57,438 bases of DNA, from positions 1 through 57,438 of the forward strand of contig JAZSPU010000053.1 of NCBI GenBank assembly GCA_045537575.1, in the 5' to 3' direction. The notes under the pieces are model-generated. The model saw only the letters and a list, made by a program, of their open reading frames with translations, had not been told where the DNA came from and searched no databases. The position numbers and the translations under genes are program-made. Shown piece by piece: positions 49,780-57,438 of the stretch. Source of the stretch: SIG607 sp045537575. Lineage in GTDB: Bacteria > Bacillota > Clostridia > Oscillospirales > Acutalibacteraceae. How positions within the stretch are numbered: the first letter of the stretch is position 1; the number at the start of each line of letters is the position of its first letter.

Positions 49780-50103
49780 GAGTCTGCCTATAAGCCGAGT
49801 TCTGTTATTGACGACCATCTATCTCGAGAGGCTGTTGCCAACCTCCTCAAGCCGCTTTTCACGGCACATCGAGCAAATGTATAGCCGTAGTCAGCGTTGC
49901 TCCGGATAAGGTTTACAGGGCCGATATGTCTCCATATCGCCGGTGAGCTCTTACCTCGCCTTTCCACCCTTACCAATAAATTGGCGGTATATCTCTGTTG
50001 CACTATCTCTAAGGTCACCCTCGGCGGCCGTTAGCCGCTATCCTGCTCTGTGGGGCTCGGACTTTCCTCACACCTGTGGTGCGCAGCCGTCCGGCAAACT
50101 CGC
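49780..50103 (-). ncRNA. rnpB: RNase P RNA, bacterial class A
   Basis: The catalytic RNA of RNase P, which matures tRNA 5' ends. On the minus strand it shows the conserved blocks GAGGAAAGTCCGAGC (P4 side), ACAGAGCAGGATAGCGG, AGGGTGGAAAGGCGAGG followed by TAAGAGCTCACCGG, GTAAAC...CCGGAGCAACGC, and the 3' block AACAGAACTCGGCTTATAGG that completes P4. Length is about 325 nt. A consensus promoter and a strong terminator flank it. Exact ends are estimated. Confidence 0.96.
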
Positions 50104-50109
50104 AAGAGT

Positions 50110-50138
50110 ATTTTAACATAAAAAATAAGTTGTGTCAA
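50110..50138 (-). promoter_or_regulatory. Promoter of rnpB
   Basis: On the minus strand consensus TTGACA, a 17-bp spacer and TAAAAT, placing the start near 50103. Confidence 0.85.
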
Positions 50139-50190
50139 AGTCTTTTTCTTTTGCATATATAGAATTAGAAATGGAAAAAGGAGAAGATTT

Positions 50191-51261
50191 ATGCAGATTA
50201 ATTGTTTGCCTACATATTTTTTGACCGCTAATTCTGCCGACGGTTTTATTAACGGTTTTAAATCTGTCTATGATTTAAAGGATGGATGGAGGGTGTTTCT
50301 TATAAAGGGAGGCCCCGGAACCGGAAAATCTACTTTTATGCGGAAAATGGCGGAAGAACTTTTTAATAACGGGGAGGAAGTGCATTTAGTTCCTTGCGGC
50401 AGTGATCCTGATTCTCTTGACGGCGTTGTGTCAAACAGTAAAAAAATATGCTTTTTTGACGCTACTGCGCCTCATATCCTTAATCCCGAATATCCGGGGG
50501 TATGCGAAGAAACCATAGATTTAGGCGTGTTTTGGGATGGTGAAAAATTATATAAAGAACGGGAGAAAATTATTGAGCTAAGCGACAAAAATAAAGAACT
50601 TCATAAACTTGCTTCAAAGGTGATTGGCGCTGTGGGACAACTGAAAAGACGGAAAAATAAAATTTCCCTTATGGCAACCGATATTGATAAAACCTTTGAT
50701 TTCGCTATAAAACTTGCCAAACGCTTTATAAAGGACGGTTATAAAAAGGGCAGAGAAAAGGTGTGGTATCTTTCTGCCATAACTAATAAGGGAGAAATAT
50801 TTTGCGAAGCTACCGTTGATATGCTGTGTGACAGAAAAATTTTGATAGAAGACGGCTTCGGTACCGTTTCGGGTATTATAATGTCGGTTATTAGAGACTA
50901 TGCAATTGATAAAAACATAGAAATAATAACGGTGAAAAATAATATTTTGCCCTCTGAACAAATTGACCATATACTCATTCCTTCCTTATCTCTTGCCTTT
51001 ATAAGCGGTAAAAGCTTTGAGGGGGAGGAAAGGATAATCCACAGCGCTCGTTTTATGGACAGAGATATGTTAAGAGAACACAGAAGCAGTGTTAAACTTA
51101 CAGATAAACTGTCAAATGAGCTTAGCTTAAGCGCAATAGAGCTGCTTAAAAAAGCAAAAGCAAATCACGATGAACTTGAAAGTTTTTATATAAATGCTAT
51201 GGACTTTGAAGGGTTGGAAAAATTTACTGATAAAATGAGTCAAAAACTGCTTTTGTATTGA
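50191..51261 (+). CDS. P-loop ATPase, PRK06851-like
   Basis: A 356-residue protein of unknown function with an N-terminal Walker A, IKGGPGTGKST (residues 38-48). The second half looks like a repeat of the first: KVWYLSAITNKGEIF is followed by LIEDGFGTVSG at 218-228, at the place of a second P-loop but lacking the Gly-Lys-Ser/Thr. Family members I recall have two similar halves. It has a good GGAG site and stands alone, next to rnpB on the other strand. Confidence 0.75.
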   Translation: MQINCLPTYFLTANSADGFINGFKSVYDLKDGWRVFLIKGGPGTGKSTFMRKMAEELFNNGEEVHLVPCGSDPDSLDGVVSNSKKICFFDATAPHILNPEYPGVCEETIDLGVFWDGEKLYKEREKIIELSDKNKELHKLASKVIGAVGQLKRRKNKISLMATDIDKTFDFAIKLAKRFIKDGYKKGREKVWYLSAITNKGEIFCEATVDMLCDRKILIEDGFGTVSGIIMSVIRDYAIDKNIEIITVKNNILPSEQIDHILIPSLSLAFISGKSFEGEERIIHSARFMDRDMLREHRSSVKLTDKLSNELSLSAIELLKKAKANHDELESFYINAMDFEGLEKFTDKMSQKLLLY

Positions 51262-51315
51262 CTTTTTATTAGCGGTGATTTAAACTTATAATAGAATTTT
51301 TTAAGGAGGGCTTGT

Positions 51316-51879
51316 GTGAAAAAGGGTAACGGAAAAATATACGCAATGGCGGCAGTTACTTTATTTATTGCCGTAGGTACCCTTGTGGGCGCCGCTGTTT
51401 TGGCAAGTGTTTACGGCAAGGATTTTGCCTACACGCCTTCCCATACTGAATATAGCGATGATTCGAGCTATACTTCTTCAGAAAACTCTTCGGTTAATTC
51501 TATTCCTTACGATAATTCTGATGAGTCACAGCCTGTTTCTTCCTCTGATGAGAGCGCTGTTGAAGAAATATATCCCGAAATTGAGACGGGGATTTACTTA
51601 AACGGGGAAGACAGTATTGTTGTTACCTTTTACGAAGCAGGCTTTATTGAAGGCAATATTAACTGTTCGTCAATTACCATGGAATTTTCGGGGCAGATGA
51701 TTGAAAATACCCTTACTGCTACGGGAACAGACAGCCTTAATAATACCATTGAAATAACTTTAAGCTTTAACGAAAACAAGATTGATGCTTCCAGCCGTCC
51801 TACCATACGGTATGAAGAAAATACGGATTATTTAACCCTTTCGGGAACTTTTGAAAAATATGGGAATAACAATGAGTGA
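51316..51879 (+). CDS. Ser-rich membrane-anchored protein of unknown function
   Basis: A 187-residue protein beginning with GTG after AAGGAGG. An N-terminal anchor helix (about 10-31, MAAVTLFIAVGTLVGAAVLAS) is followed by a Ser/Asp/Glu-rich linker (about 40-85) and a beta-rich domain (about 90-183) with GIYLNGEDSIVVTFYEAGFIEG. It resembles extracytoplasmic linker proteins but no family is recognised. Its end overlaps the start of the esterase gene by 8 bases, so the two are translationally coupled. Confidence 0.75.
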   Translation: MKKGNGKIYAMAAVTLFIAVGTLVGAAVLASVYGKDFAYTPSHTEYSDDSSYTSSENSSVNSIPYDNSDESQPVSSSDESAVEEIYPEIETGIYLNGEDSIVVTFYEAGFIEGNINCSSITMEFSGQMIENTLTATGTDSLNNTIEITLSFNENKIDASSRPTIRYEENTDYLTLSGTFEKYGNNNE

Positions 51880-53020
51880 ACTTTTTAAAATCAAGATAAC
51901 GGAATATAAGGAATATGGCAAACTTCCCGATCCTTTTTTGAAAGAAGACGGAACAAGATTTACACATCCAAGCGATTGGAAGGAAATGAGAGCTAATCTT
52001 TATAAAAGCGCCGTTGAATTTCAGTACGGAAAACAGCCGCCTGCTCCTGAATATTTCGACGTAGAGCCTACATACGTCCCCGGTAATAGTCATAGCAACA
52101 CTTATGTCATTCACGCCGGAACAAAGGAAAAATCCGTAAGATTTCGTATGAAACTTTTTTTGCCAAAAAGCCAAGAGCCTTGTCCCGTTGTTATTGACGG
52201 CGACGGCTGTTTTGAATACGCATACGATAAAGAGTTTATAAATGTTTTTAGGGATAATAATATAGCCTTTGCTCTTTTTGACCGAACCGAAATAGCCCAC
52301 GATATTCAAGGCGAGGGCAGACGTAAGGGCGCCTTTTATGAAACTTATAATGATTATAATTACGGTGCCTTTGCCGCTTGGGCTTGGGGATATTCAAGGG
52401 TTGTTGACGCCTTAGAGGTAATCGGCAAAACCGATAATTCATTAATTACCTTTACAGGTCATTCCCGTGGCGGTAAAACCGCTATGCTTGCAGGGGTGCT
52501 TGATGAGAGAGCAGCAATAGTTAATCCCAATGCAACCTGTGCAGGCGCTTGTTCCTGTAACAGACTTTTTATAAAGGCAATTGGCGAAGACGGTGTGGAA
52601 AGACCTAGTGAGACTGCCGCTGACCTTGTAAGAAGCTTTCCTTACTGGATGGGTGAAGAATTTAATGAGATGGCAAATATTCCCGAAAAGCTTCCCTTTG
52701 ACTCCCATTTCTTAAAGGCTATGGTTGCGCCCCGTGTGCTTTTTGTATCAGAAGCGGGTAGTGATATATGGGCAAACCCTGTTGGTAGTTGGCAGACCAC
52801 AAAGGCATCACAAGAGGTTTATAAATTCTTGGGCTGTGAAGAAAACTTATATTGGTACTTTAGAAACGGTACCCACTTCCACAAAATTGAGGATATTAAA
52901 AAACTGGTCAGCGTTATTAAAAAGGTTAAATACGCTGAGCCGCTGTGTGAAGGCTTCTTTGAAACTCCTTTTGATGAGCCGCCTCTTATGTATGACTGGA
53001 AAAATCCATATGAAGAATAA
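51872..53020 (+). CDS. CE15-like glucuronoyl esterase / alpha/beta-hydrolase
   Basis: A 382-residue alpha/beta-hydrolase without signal peptide. Candidate nucleophile Ser is in FTGHSRGGKTA, the Gly-x-Ser-Arg-x-Gly-Lys pattern of CE15 enzymes that cleave esters between lignin alcohols and glucuronoyl groups of xylan. EAGSDIWANP and NGTHFHKIED supply likely acid and His residues, and the N-terminus LPDPFLKEDGTRFTHPSDW is also CE15-like. The start at 51872 overlaps the previous gene. An intracellular location would be unusual for lignin esters, so a soluble glucuronoyl ester or other substrate is possible. Confidence 0.72.
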   Translation: MSELFKIKITEYKEYGKLPDPFLKEDGTRFTHPSDWKEMRANLYKSAVEFQYGKQPPAPEYFDVEPTYVPGNSHSNTYVIHAGTKEKSVRFRMKLFLPKSQEPCPVVIDGDGCFEYAYDKEFINVFRDNNIAFALFDRTEIAHDIQGEGRRKGAFYETYNDYNYGAFAAWAWGYSRVVDALEVIGKTDNSLITFTGHSRGGKTAMLAGVLDERAAIVNPNATCAGACSCNRLFIKAIGEDGVERPSETAADLVRSFPYWMGEEFNEMANIPEKLPFDSHFLKAMVAPRVLFVSEAGSDIWANPVGSWQTTKASQEVYKFLGCEENLYWYFRNGTHFHKIEDIKKLVSVIKKVKYAEPLCEGFFETPFDEPPLMYDWKNPYEE

Positions 53021-53060
53021 AAAACACACACTCCCGAATTTTTTCGGGAGTGTGTTTTAT
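53021..53060. terminator. Bidirectional terminator
   Basis: An 18-bp stem (AAAACACACACTCCCGAA and its complement, loop TTTT) between the converging esterase and galT genes. Confidence 0.9.
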
Positions 53061-53068
53061 TGATTAGT

Positions 53069-54553
53069 TTAAACCTGCTTTGCAAAGCGTAAAAATGCGG
53101 CTTTGCCTTCTTCATTACGTTTATATACGCCTGCATCTTCAAGAACCTTTGAGAATACTACACCGATTTCTTTTTCGATGATTTCATCAATATTATCTTT
53201 TGTGAAGGTGTATTTTGCTTTAAGTTCATCTGTCCAGTCAGCGTGTTTTGACAGAACTTCGTCGCTTCTTATATCGCTGCCCTTTAAAATGGCGTCCTTA
53301 AGGTCTTTCATTTCATTCTTTAAACGTGCAGGCAGAACTGCAAGTCCCATAACCTCGATAAGACCGATATTTTCCTTTTTGATGTGATGAAGCTGGGCGT
53401 GAGGATGATATACGCCTAAGGGATGATCCTCGGTGGTTATATTGTTTCTCAGCACTAAATCCAGCTCGAAGTTTTCACCGTTTTTACGTGCAATAGGAGT
53501 TATGGTGTTGTGAGGTGTACCCTCAGTCTCGGCATAAACAAATGCAGATTCGTCGGTATAACCTCTCCAGGAATCAAGAATTTTATCGGCAAGAGCGATA
53601 ATTCTGTCACTATCTTTGCCAAAAAGACGGATAACCGACATAGGCCATTTTACTATTCCTGCGCCTACGTCTTCAAAACCTTTAAATGTAAGAGGAGTTT
53701 CAATTTCGGCTTTTGCCATAGCAAAGGTGTAGTGACCGCCTTGGAAATGGTCGTGAGTAAGAATAGAACCGCCTACGATAGGAAGGTCGGCATTTGAGCC
53801 AACAAAGTAGTGGGGGAAAAGCTTTACAAAATCAAAAAGCTTTACAAATGTATCGTGATTTATAGCCATAGGAGTATGTTGGCTGTTAAATACAATACAA
53901 TGCTCGTTATAATAAACGTAAGGAGAATACTGGAAGCACCAGTCGCTTTCGTTTATTGTTACGGGAATAATGCGGTGGTTAGCACGTGCGGGATGGTCAA
54001 GTCTGCCGAGATATCCTTCATTTTCTCTGCAAAGCTGACAAAGGGGGTATGAGCTTTGTACTGCATTTCTTGCCGCTGCTATTGCTTTGGGGTCCTTTTC
54101 GAACTTTGAAAGGTTAATTGTAATATCGAGTGTGCCGTAATTTGTATCGGCAGTCCACTTCATATCCTTTTTTATACGGTAACGGCGTATGTAGTCGCTG
54201 TCCTGACTAAAGTTATAATAAAAGTCGGTTGCCGCTTGGGGACTTTCTTCATAAAGCTTATTAAACTTTTTTATAACCTCGCTGGGACGGGGGAGAAGAA
54301 GAGCCATTATTTCGGTGTCGAAAATATCTTTTTCGGTAATGCTGTCTTCACAAAGTCCTTTTTCAGTAGCAAAGGAAAGTATATCCTTTAAAATAATTTC
54401 GAGTTCTTCTTCCTTTGCTTCTTCGCTTTCAGTAAAGGAATCAAGCTTTAATTTTGCTAAAATTCTGTTAGTTACGAAAATTTTGTCTTCCTTTTCCAAA
54501 AGACCTTTTTTAATGCCGTAGTTAACAAGTTCTGTAATACGTTTGTTTATCAT
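53069..54553 (-). CDS. galT: UDP-glucose--hexose-1-phosphate uridylyltransferase (GalT2 type)
   Basis: A 494-residue enzyme of the Firmicutes-type GalT2 family that exchanges UMP between UDP-glucose and galactose 1-phosphate in the Leloir pathway. Family motifs include LCRENEGYLGRLDHPARANHR, WCFQYSPYVYYNEHCIVFN and GGSILTHDHFQGGHYTFAMAK with the catalytic His-x-His. The C-terminus is helical. No galK or galE is next to it, so it is a single gene with its own promoter. GGGAGAG precedes the start. Confidence 0.95.
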   Translation of the reverse strand: MINKRITELVNYGIKKGLLEKEDKIFVTNRILAKLKLDSFTESEEAKEEELEIILKDILSFATEKGLCEDSITEKDIFDTEIMALLLPRPSEVIKKFNKLYEESPQAATDFYYNFSQDSDYIRRYRIKKDMKWTADTNYGTLDITINLSKFEKDPKAIAAARNAVQSSYPLCQLCRENEGYLGRLDHPARANHRIIPVTINESDWCFQYSPYVYYNEHCIVFNSQHTPMAINHDTFVKLFDFVKLFPHYFVGSNADLPIVGGSILTHDHFQGGHYTFAMAKAEIETPLTFKGFEDVGAGIVKWPMSVIRLFGKDSDRIIALADKILDSWRGYTDESAFVYAETEGTPHNTITPIARKNGENFELDLVLRNNITTEDHPLGVYHPHAQLHHIKKENIGLIEVMGLAVLPARLKNEMKDLKDAILKGSDIRSDEVLSKHADWTDELKAKYTFTKDNIDEIIEKEIGVVFSKVLEDAGVYKRNEEGKAAFLRFAKQV

Positions 54554-54590
54554 AAATACTCTCCCTAATGTTGATTTATATACAATAAAA

Positions 54591-54618
54591 TTATATACTT
54601 AAAAAGTCATTAAGTCAA
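54591..54618 (-). promoter_or_regulatory. Promoter of galT
   Basis: On the minus strand TTGACT, a 16-bp spacer and TATAAT. Confidence 0.65.
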
Positions 54619-54653
54619 CGAAATAAAAAAATAAATTTTTTTAAAAAAAGTGC

Positions 54654-54682
54654 TTGACAAATGCTTTATAGTGTGGTAAGAT
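54654..54682 (+). promoter_or_regulatory. Promoter of the 5S rRNA gene
   Basis: TTGACA, a 17-bp spacer and TAAGAT, 25 bp upstream of the 5S sequence. Confidence 0.75.
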
Positions 54683-54706
54683 ATCAAAGTCGCAGGACGA
54701 CAGACA

Positions 54707-54822
<116 letters not shown>

Positions 54823-54828
54823 ACAAAG

Positions 54829-54858
54829 GACACAAGCAATAGCTTGTGTCTTTTTTTT
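54829..54858 (+). terminator. Terminator of the 5S rRNA gene
   Basis: Stem GACACAAGC, loop AATA, GCTTGTGTC, then eight Ts. Confidence 0.93.
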
Positions 54859-54859
54859 A

Positions 54860-54888
54860 TTGATTTATGTTTTTGGCTATGATATAAT
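54860..54888 (+). promoter_or_regulatory. Promoter of the polysaccharide export operon
   Basis: TTGATT, a 17-bp spacer and TATAAT, about 33 bp upstream of the permease gene. Confidence 0.65.
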
Positions 54889-54921
54889 TATCTATATTAA
54901 TATCGATATAGGGAGAAGAGT

Positions 54922-55734
54922 ATGGGCTTTATAAAAGAAATGAAAAAGCACGGTTTTTTGCTTTCTTATCTTATTACAAAGGATTTTAAAATCAAATACC
55001 GCAGAAGTTTATTAGGTATTGCGTGGAGTGTACTTAATCCTTTATTTATGATGCTTATTGTTTCCACTGTATTTAAGGTGGTATTCCGCATTGATTTAGG
55101 TAATTACTCCTATCCCGTTTACGTTATTATCGGACAAACTATGTTCAACTTTTTAAGCGAAGCAACAAATACTTCAATGCAGTCCATTTTGCAAAGCGCA
55201 TCTCTTATTAAAAAGGTATATATTCCCAAATATATTTTCCCTATACAAAAGGTTAGCTTTGCTTTCGTTAATTTTGCCGTTTCTATGGTAGCGGTGCTTA
55301 TTGTGGGACTTATTGAGCAAATCGGCATAAGTTGGCATATTCTGCTTTTGCCCCTTCTTTTAATAGTATTTTATTTCTTCTGTTTGGGGCTGGGGCTGAT
55401 TCTTTCGGTACTTGCTGTGTTTTTCCGTGATACACTTCATATTTACGGCATTATTCTTACAGCGTGGATGTATTTAACCCCTGTATTTTACACTTTAGAA
55501 AATATCGGCATTAAAGAAGGCGCAAACGCAACCTTTTGGATGACGGTAATCGAAAAGGTATTTATCTTTAATCCTATGTGCCAGTACATTACTGCATTCA
55601 GAGACCTTGTGCTTTTCCACAGAACACCCGAAATGCTGTCGATTATTCTTTGTGTAGGCTATGCCGTACTGTTTATGCTGCTTGGAATTTTAGTATTTAA
55701 TAAAAAGCAGGATAAATTTATTCTTCACATTTAA
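54922..55734 (+). CDS. Polysaccharide/teichoic acid ABC transporter permease (Wzm/TagG-like)
   Basis: A 270-residue ABC-2 type permease with six membrane helices. The N-terminal segment ITKDFKIKYRRSLLGIAWSVLNPLFMMLI is the hallmark of O-antigen and teichoic acid exporters. It moves lipid-linked polysaccharide across the membrane together with the ATPase encoded 13 bases later. It is the first gene of an operon that continues past the window edge. Confidence 0.93.
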   Translation: MGFIKEMKKHGFLLSYLITKDFKIKYRRSLLGIAWSVLNPLFMMLIVSTVFKVVFRIDLGNYSYPVYVIIGQTMFNFLSEATNTSMQSILQSASLIKKVYIPKYIFPIQKVSFAFVNFAVSMVAVLIVGLIEQIGISWHILLLPLLLIVFYFFCLGLGLILSVLAVFFRDTLHIYGIILTAWMYLTPVFYTLENIGIKEGANATFWMTVIEKVFIFNPMCQYITAFRDLVLFHRTPEMLSIILCVGYAVLFMLLGILVFNKKQDKFILHI

Positions 55735-55747
55735 GGAGGAAAGGCTA

Positions 55748-56491
55748 ATGGAACAGGAATATTCAGTTATAGCCCAAAATGTTTCGATGCACTTTAATAT
55801 GGCTTCAGAGCGTCTTGAAAGTCTAAAGGAATATTTTATAAAGCTTATAAAACGTCAGCTTTTCTTCAAGGATTTTATTGCAGTAAACGACGTTTCCTTT
55901 AAAATCAAAAAGGGCGAGGTTTTCGGCATTGTAGGAACTAACGGTTCGGGAAAAAGTACCACCCTTAAAATGATTTCGGGAATACTTAAACCCACAAGCG
56001 GAAAAATCACCATTAACGGCAATATCGCTCCTTTAATTGAGCTTGGCGCCGGTTTCGACGGTGAACTTACTGCAAGAGAAAATATTTATCTTAACGGCGC
56101 TGTGCTTGGTTATTCAAAAAAATATATTGACGAGCATTTCGATCAGATAGTTGACTTTGCTGAGCTTCGCGATTTTCTTGATATGCCTATAAAAAACTAT
56201 TCGTCAGGTATGGTAGCCCGTATTGCTTTTGCTATTGCAACGGTTATTACCCCCGATATACTAATTGTTGATGAAATTCTTTCTGTAGGCGACTTTCTCT
56301 TCCAGGAAAAATGCGAAAGAAGAATAAACGAGCTTATGGCGGGCGGAACTACCATAGTTATAGTTTCTCATTCCATTGCGCAGATAGAACGCCTTTGCGA
56401 CAGAGTTATGTGGATTGAAAAGGGCAATTTAAAAATGCTTGGCGAAACAAGTGAGGTTTGCGAGGCTTATAAAAACATTGCCAATCAGTGA
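55748..56491 (+). CDS. Polysaccharide ABC transporter ATP-binding protein (Wzt/TagH-like)
   Basis: A 247-residue ATPase. Walker A is GTNGSGKST, the signature region is NYSSGMVARIAFAIA and Walker B is ILIVDEILSVGD; the VGDxxFQxKC block after Walker B is typical of Wzt/TagH proteins. At 247 residues it has only the nucleotide-binding domain and lacks the C-terminal carbohydrate-recognition domain of some Wzt proteins. GGAGG precedes the ATG. It works with the preceding permease. Confidence 0.94.
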   Translation: MEQEYSVIAQNVSMHFNMASERLESLKEYFIKLIKRQLFFKDFIAVNDVSFKIKKGEVFGIVGTNGSGKSTTLKMISGILKPTSGKITINGNIAPLIELGAGFDGELTARENIYLNGAVLGYSKKYIDEHFDQIVDFAELRDFLDMPIKNYSSGMVARIAFAIATVITPDILIVDEILSVGDFLFQEKCERRINELMAGGTTIVIVSHSIAQIERLCDRVMWIEKGNLKMLGETSEVCEAYKNIANQ

Positions 56492-56498
56492 GGGAAAA

Positions 56499-57386
56499 AT
56501 GAGAATTTGCGCAGGAATTGTTCTATATGAAGCCGAAAAAGAAAGACTCAGGGAAAATATATCGGCAATAAAAAGTGACGTAGAGCATATTTTTTTGGTG
56601 GATAACGGCAGTAAAAATATTGAGGAAATTAAAACTGTTTTTGAAAATGACGAGAAAATTTCATTTATACTAAACGGGGAAAATTTCGGTATTGCAAAGG
56701 CGCTTAATCAACTTTGCGAATTGGCTTTAAACGAAGGCTTTGATTATATTGTTACCCTTGACCAAGATTCTGTGGCGGGTGAAAATATGGTGGAAGAAAT
56801 GCGCCATTATGTAGCTGAGGATATTGGGATTATCGCCCCAAGGGTAATTGATGATTTTGAAAATGACCAAATTAAAAATCTGCCTTTAACCGAAGAAATT
56901 GACCGCCCCGTTACGTCGGGCTGTCTTACAAATCTTAAAATCTGGCAAACATTGGGCGGCTTTGATGAAAGAATGTTTATCGACTGCGTCGATTTTGACT
57001 ACTGCACCCGCATTTTAAAGTCGGGCAAAAGGATAATAAGGGTAAACAGAGCAATTCTTCATCATAGACTGGGAAAAGCAAAAGAGGTTAAATTTTTCGT
57101 AATATTCGGAAAGCTTTTCGGTATTAAAAAACTTAAAAAGCCTTTTTATACCTATAACCATACCCCCCTTCGCACCTACTATTATGCAAGAAATATAAAA
57201 TATTATATTTATAAGCATAAGGATTTTTTGGACTTAAAGCAGGAAAGAAGAACCTATATAAGATGGTTGGTCCTAAAGGTATTTTTCGAAAAGCAAAAGC
57301 TTAAAAAACTTTTTGCTATTATAAAGGGCAATATCCATTCTAAAAAACTTATTAAGGAATACAAAAACCACTGTGAGTATCCGTGA
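56499..57386 (+). CDS. Family 2 glycosyltransferase
   Basis: A 295-residue GT-A fold enzyme, probably a rhamnosyltransferase-like protein. It has VDNGSKN, LNGENFGIAKALNQL and the DXD-like VTLDQDSVAG, followed by TSGCLTNLKIWQTLGGFDERMFIDCVDFDYCTR, split as TSGCLTNLKIWQTLGG and FDERMFIDCVDFDYC. I chose the ATG at 56499 with GAGGG just before it, 8 bases after the ATPase gene; a longer reading would overlap that gene. It likely acts on the polysaccharide exported by the upstream ABC pair. Confidence 0.92.
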   Translation: MRICAGIVLYEAEKERLRENISAIKSDVEHIFLVDNGSKNIEEIKTVFENDEKISFILNGENFGIAKALNQLCELALNEGFDYIVTLDQDSVAGENMVEEMRHYVAEDIGIIAPRVIDDFENDQIKNLPLTEEIDRPVTSGCLTNLKIWQTLGGFDERMFIDCVDFDYCTRILKSGKRIIRVNRAILHHRLGKAKEVKFFVIFGKLFGIKKLKKPFYTYNHTPLRTYYYARNIKYYIYKHKDFLDLKQERRTYIRWLVLKVFFEKQKLKKLFAIIKGNIHSKKLIKEYKNHCEYP

Positions 57387-57438
57387 TGTTCTTAACGGAG
57401 AATTGGTGGGTGGTATGTAACCGGAAGGTGTAAAAACC

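Noticed and set aside
57387..57438. Start of another gene at the right edge
   Set aside because: The last 52 bases contain a GGTGG and an ATG followed at once by a stop, so nothing codes here with confidence.

Overview
The window looks like chromosomal DNA of an AT-rich (about 40% GC by eye) Gram-positive Clostridia-type anaerobe, probably an Oscillospiraceae/Ruminococcaceae-like gut or rumen organism. The evidence is the combination of Rex, IreB, RicT/YaaT, YhaM, RqcH, TrmK, a pheST T-box, an LTA-synthase-type sulfatase, a PHP-type CpsB phosphatase, a dockerin protein, and many sigma-A-type promoters with 16-17 bp spacers. No complete phage, insertion sequence or CRISPR array was seen.

Layout. 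1-850: tRNA-Pro(TGG), a degenerate tRNA-Pro-like scar, and a 315-bp inverted-repeat element. 0.85-14.4 kb: MATE pump, tyrA, GNAT, then an AraC regulator divergent from a 1766-residue secreted esterase/carbohydrate-binding/dockerin protein, a LOG protein, and a second AraC regulator divergent from a three-gene sugar operon (two TIM-barrel isomerases and a Gfo/Idh/MocA oxidoreductase). 14.5-21.7 kb: mscL, glpP-mgtC, a glycosyltransferase, trpS-holB-ricT, a 2[4Fe-4S] ferredoxin, fba and a small DUF6472-like gene. 21.7-38.3 kb, mostly minus strand: yerC-like regulator with an amino-acid ABC transporter, pgeF and cpsB after cpsC-cpsD, yhaM-DUF1858-trmK-rqcH, ireB, T-box-pheS-pheT, ywlG (plus strand), rex-DUF421-DUF4363. 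38.4-53 kb, mostly plus strand: small lipoprotein-like gene, serS, a DUF6067-like glycoside-hydrolase candidate, M20 peptidase, LTA-synthase-like protein, aminotransferase, secD-secF, an oxidoreductase gene remnant, rnpB (minus), a P-loop protein, a Ser-rich anchored protein and a CE15-like esterase. 53-57.4 kb: galT (minus), a lone 5S rRNA gene, and a polysaccharide export ABC pair with a glycosyltransferase.

How the genes fit together. Two AraC-controlled loci, the dockerin esterase, the CE15-like enzyme, the DUF6067-like protein and galT suggest use of plant or mucin glycans. CpsC-CpsD-CpsB, the Wzm/Wzt-like transporter and two glycosyltransferases suggest a surface polysaccharide, and the LTA-synthase-like protein another envelope polymer. 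The rest is housekeeping: tRNA charging, translation quality control, Sec export and redox control.

The most unusual parts are non-coding: the pseudo-tRNA scar, the 315-bp inverted-repeat element, two repeat loci with hairpins and 7-bp periodic G-rich arrays (31.3 and 40.3 kb), and an oxidoreductase gene cut off at the rnpB terminator. I did not find a clearly new multi-gene defence or biosynthetic system.
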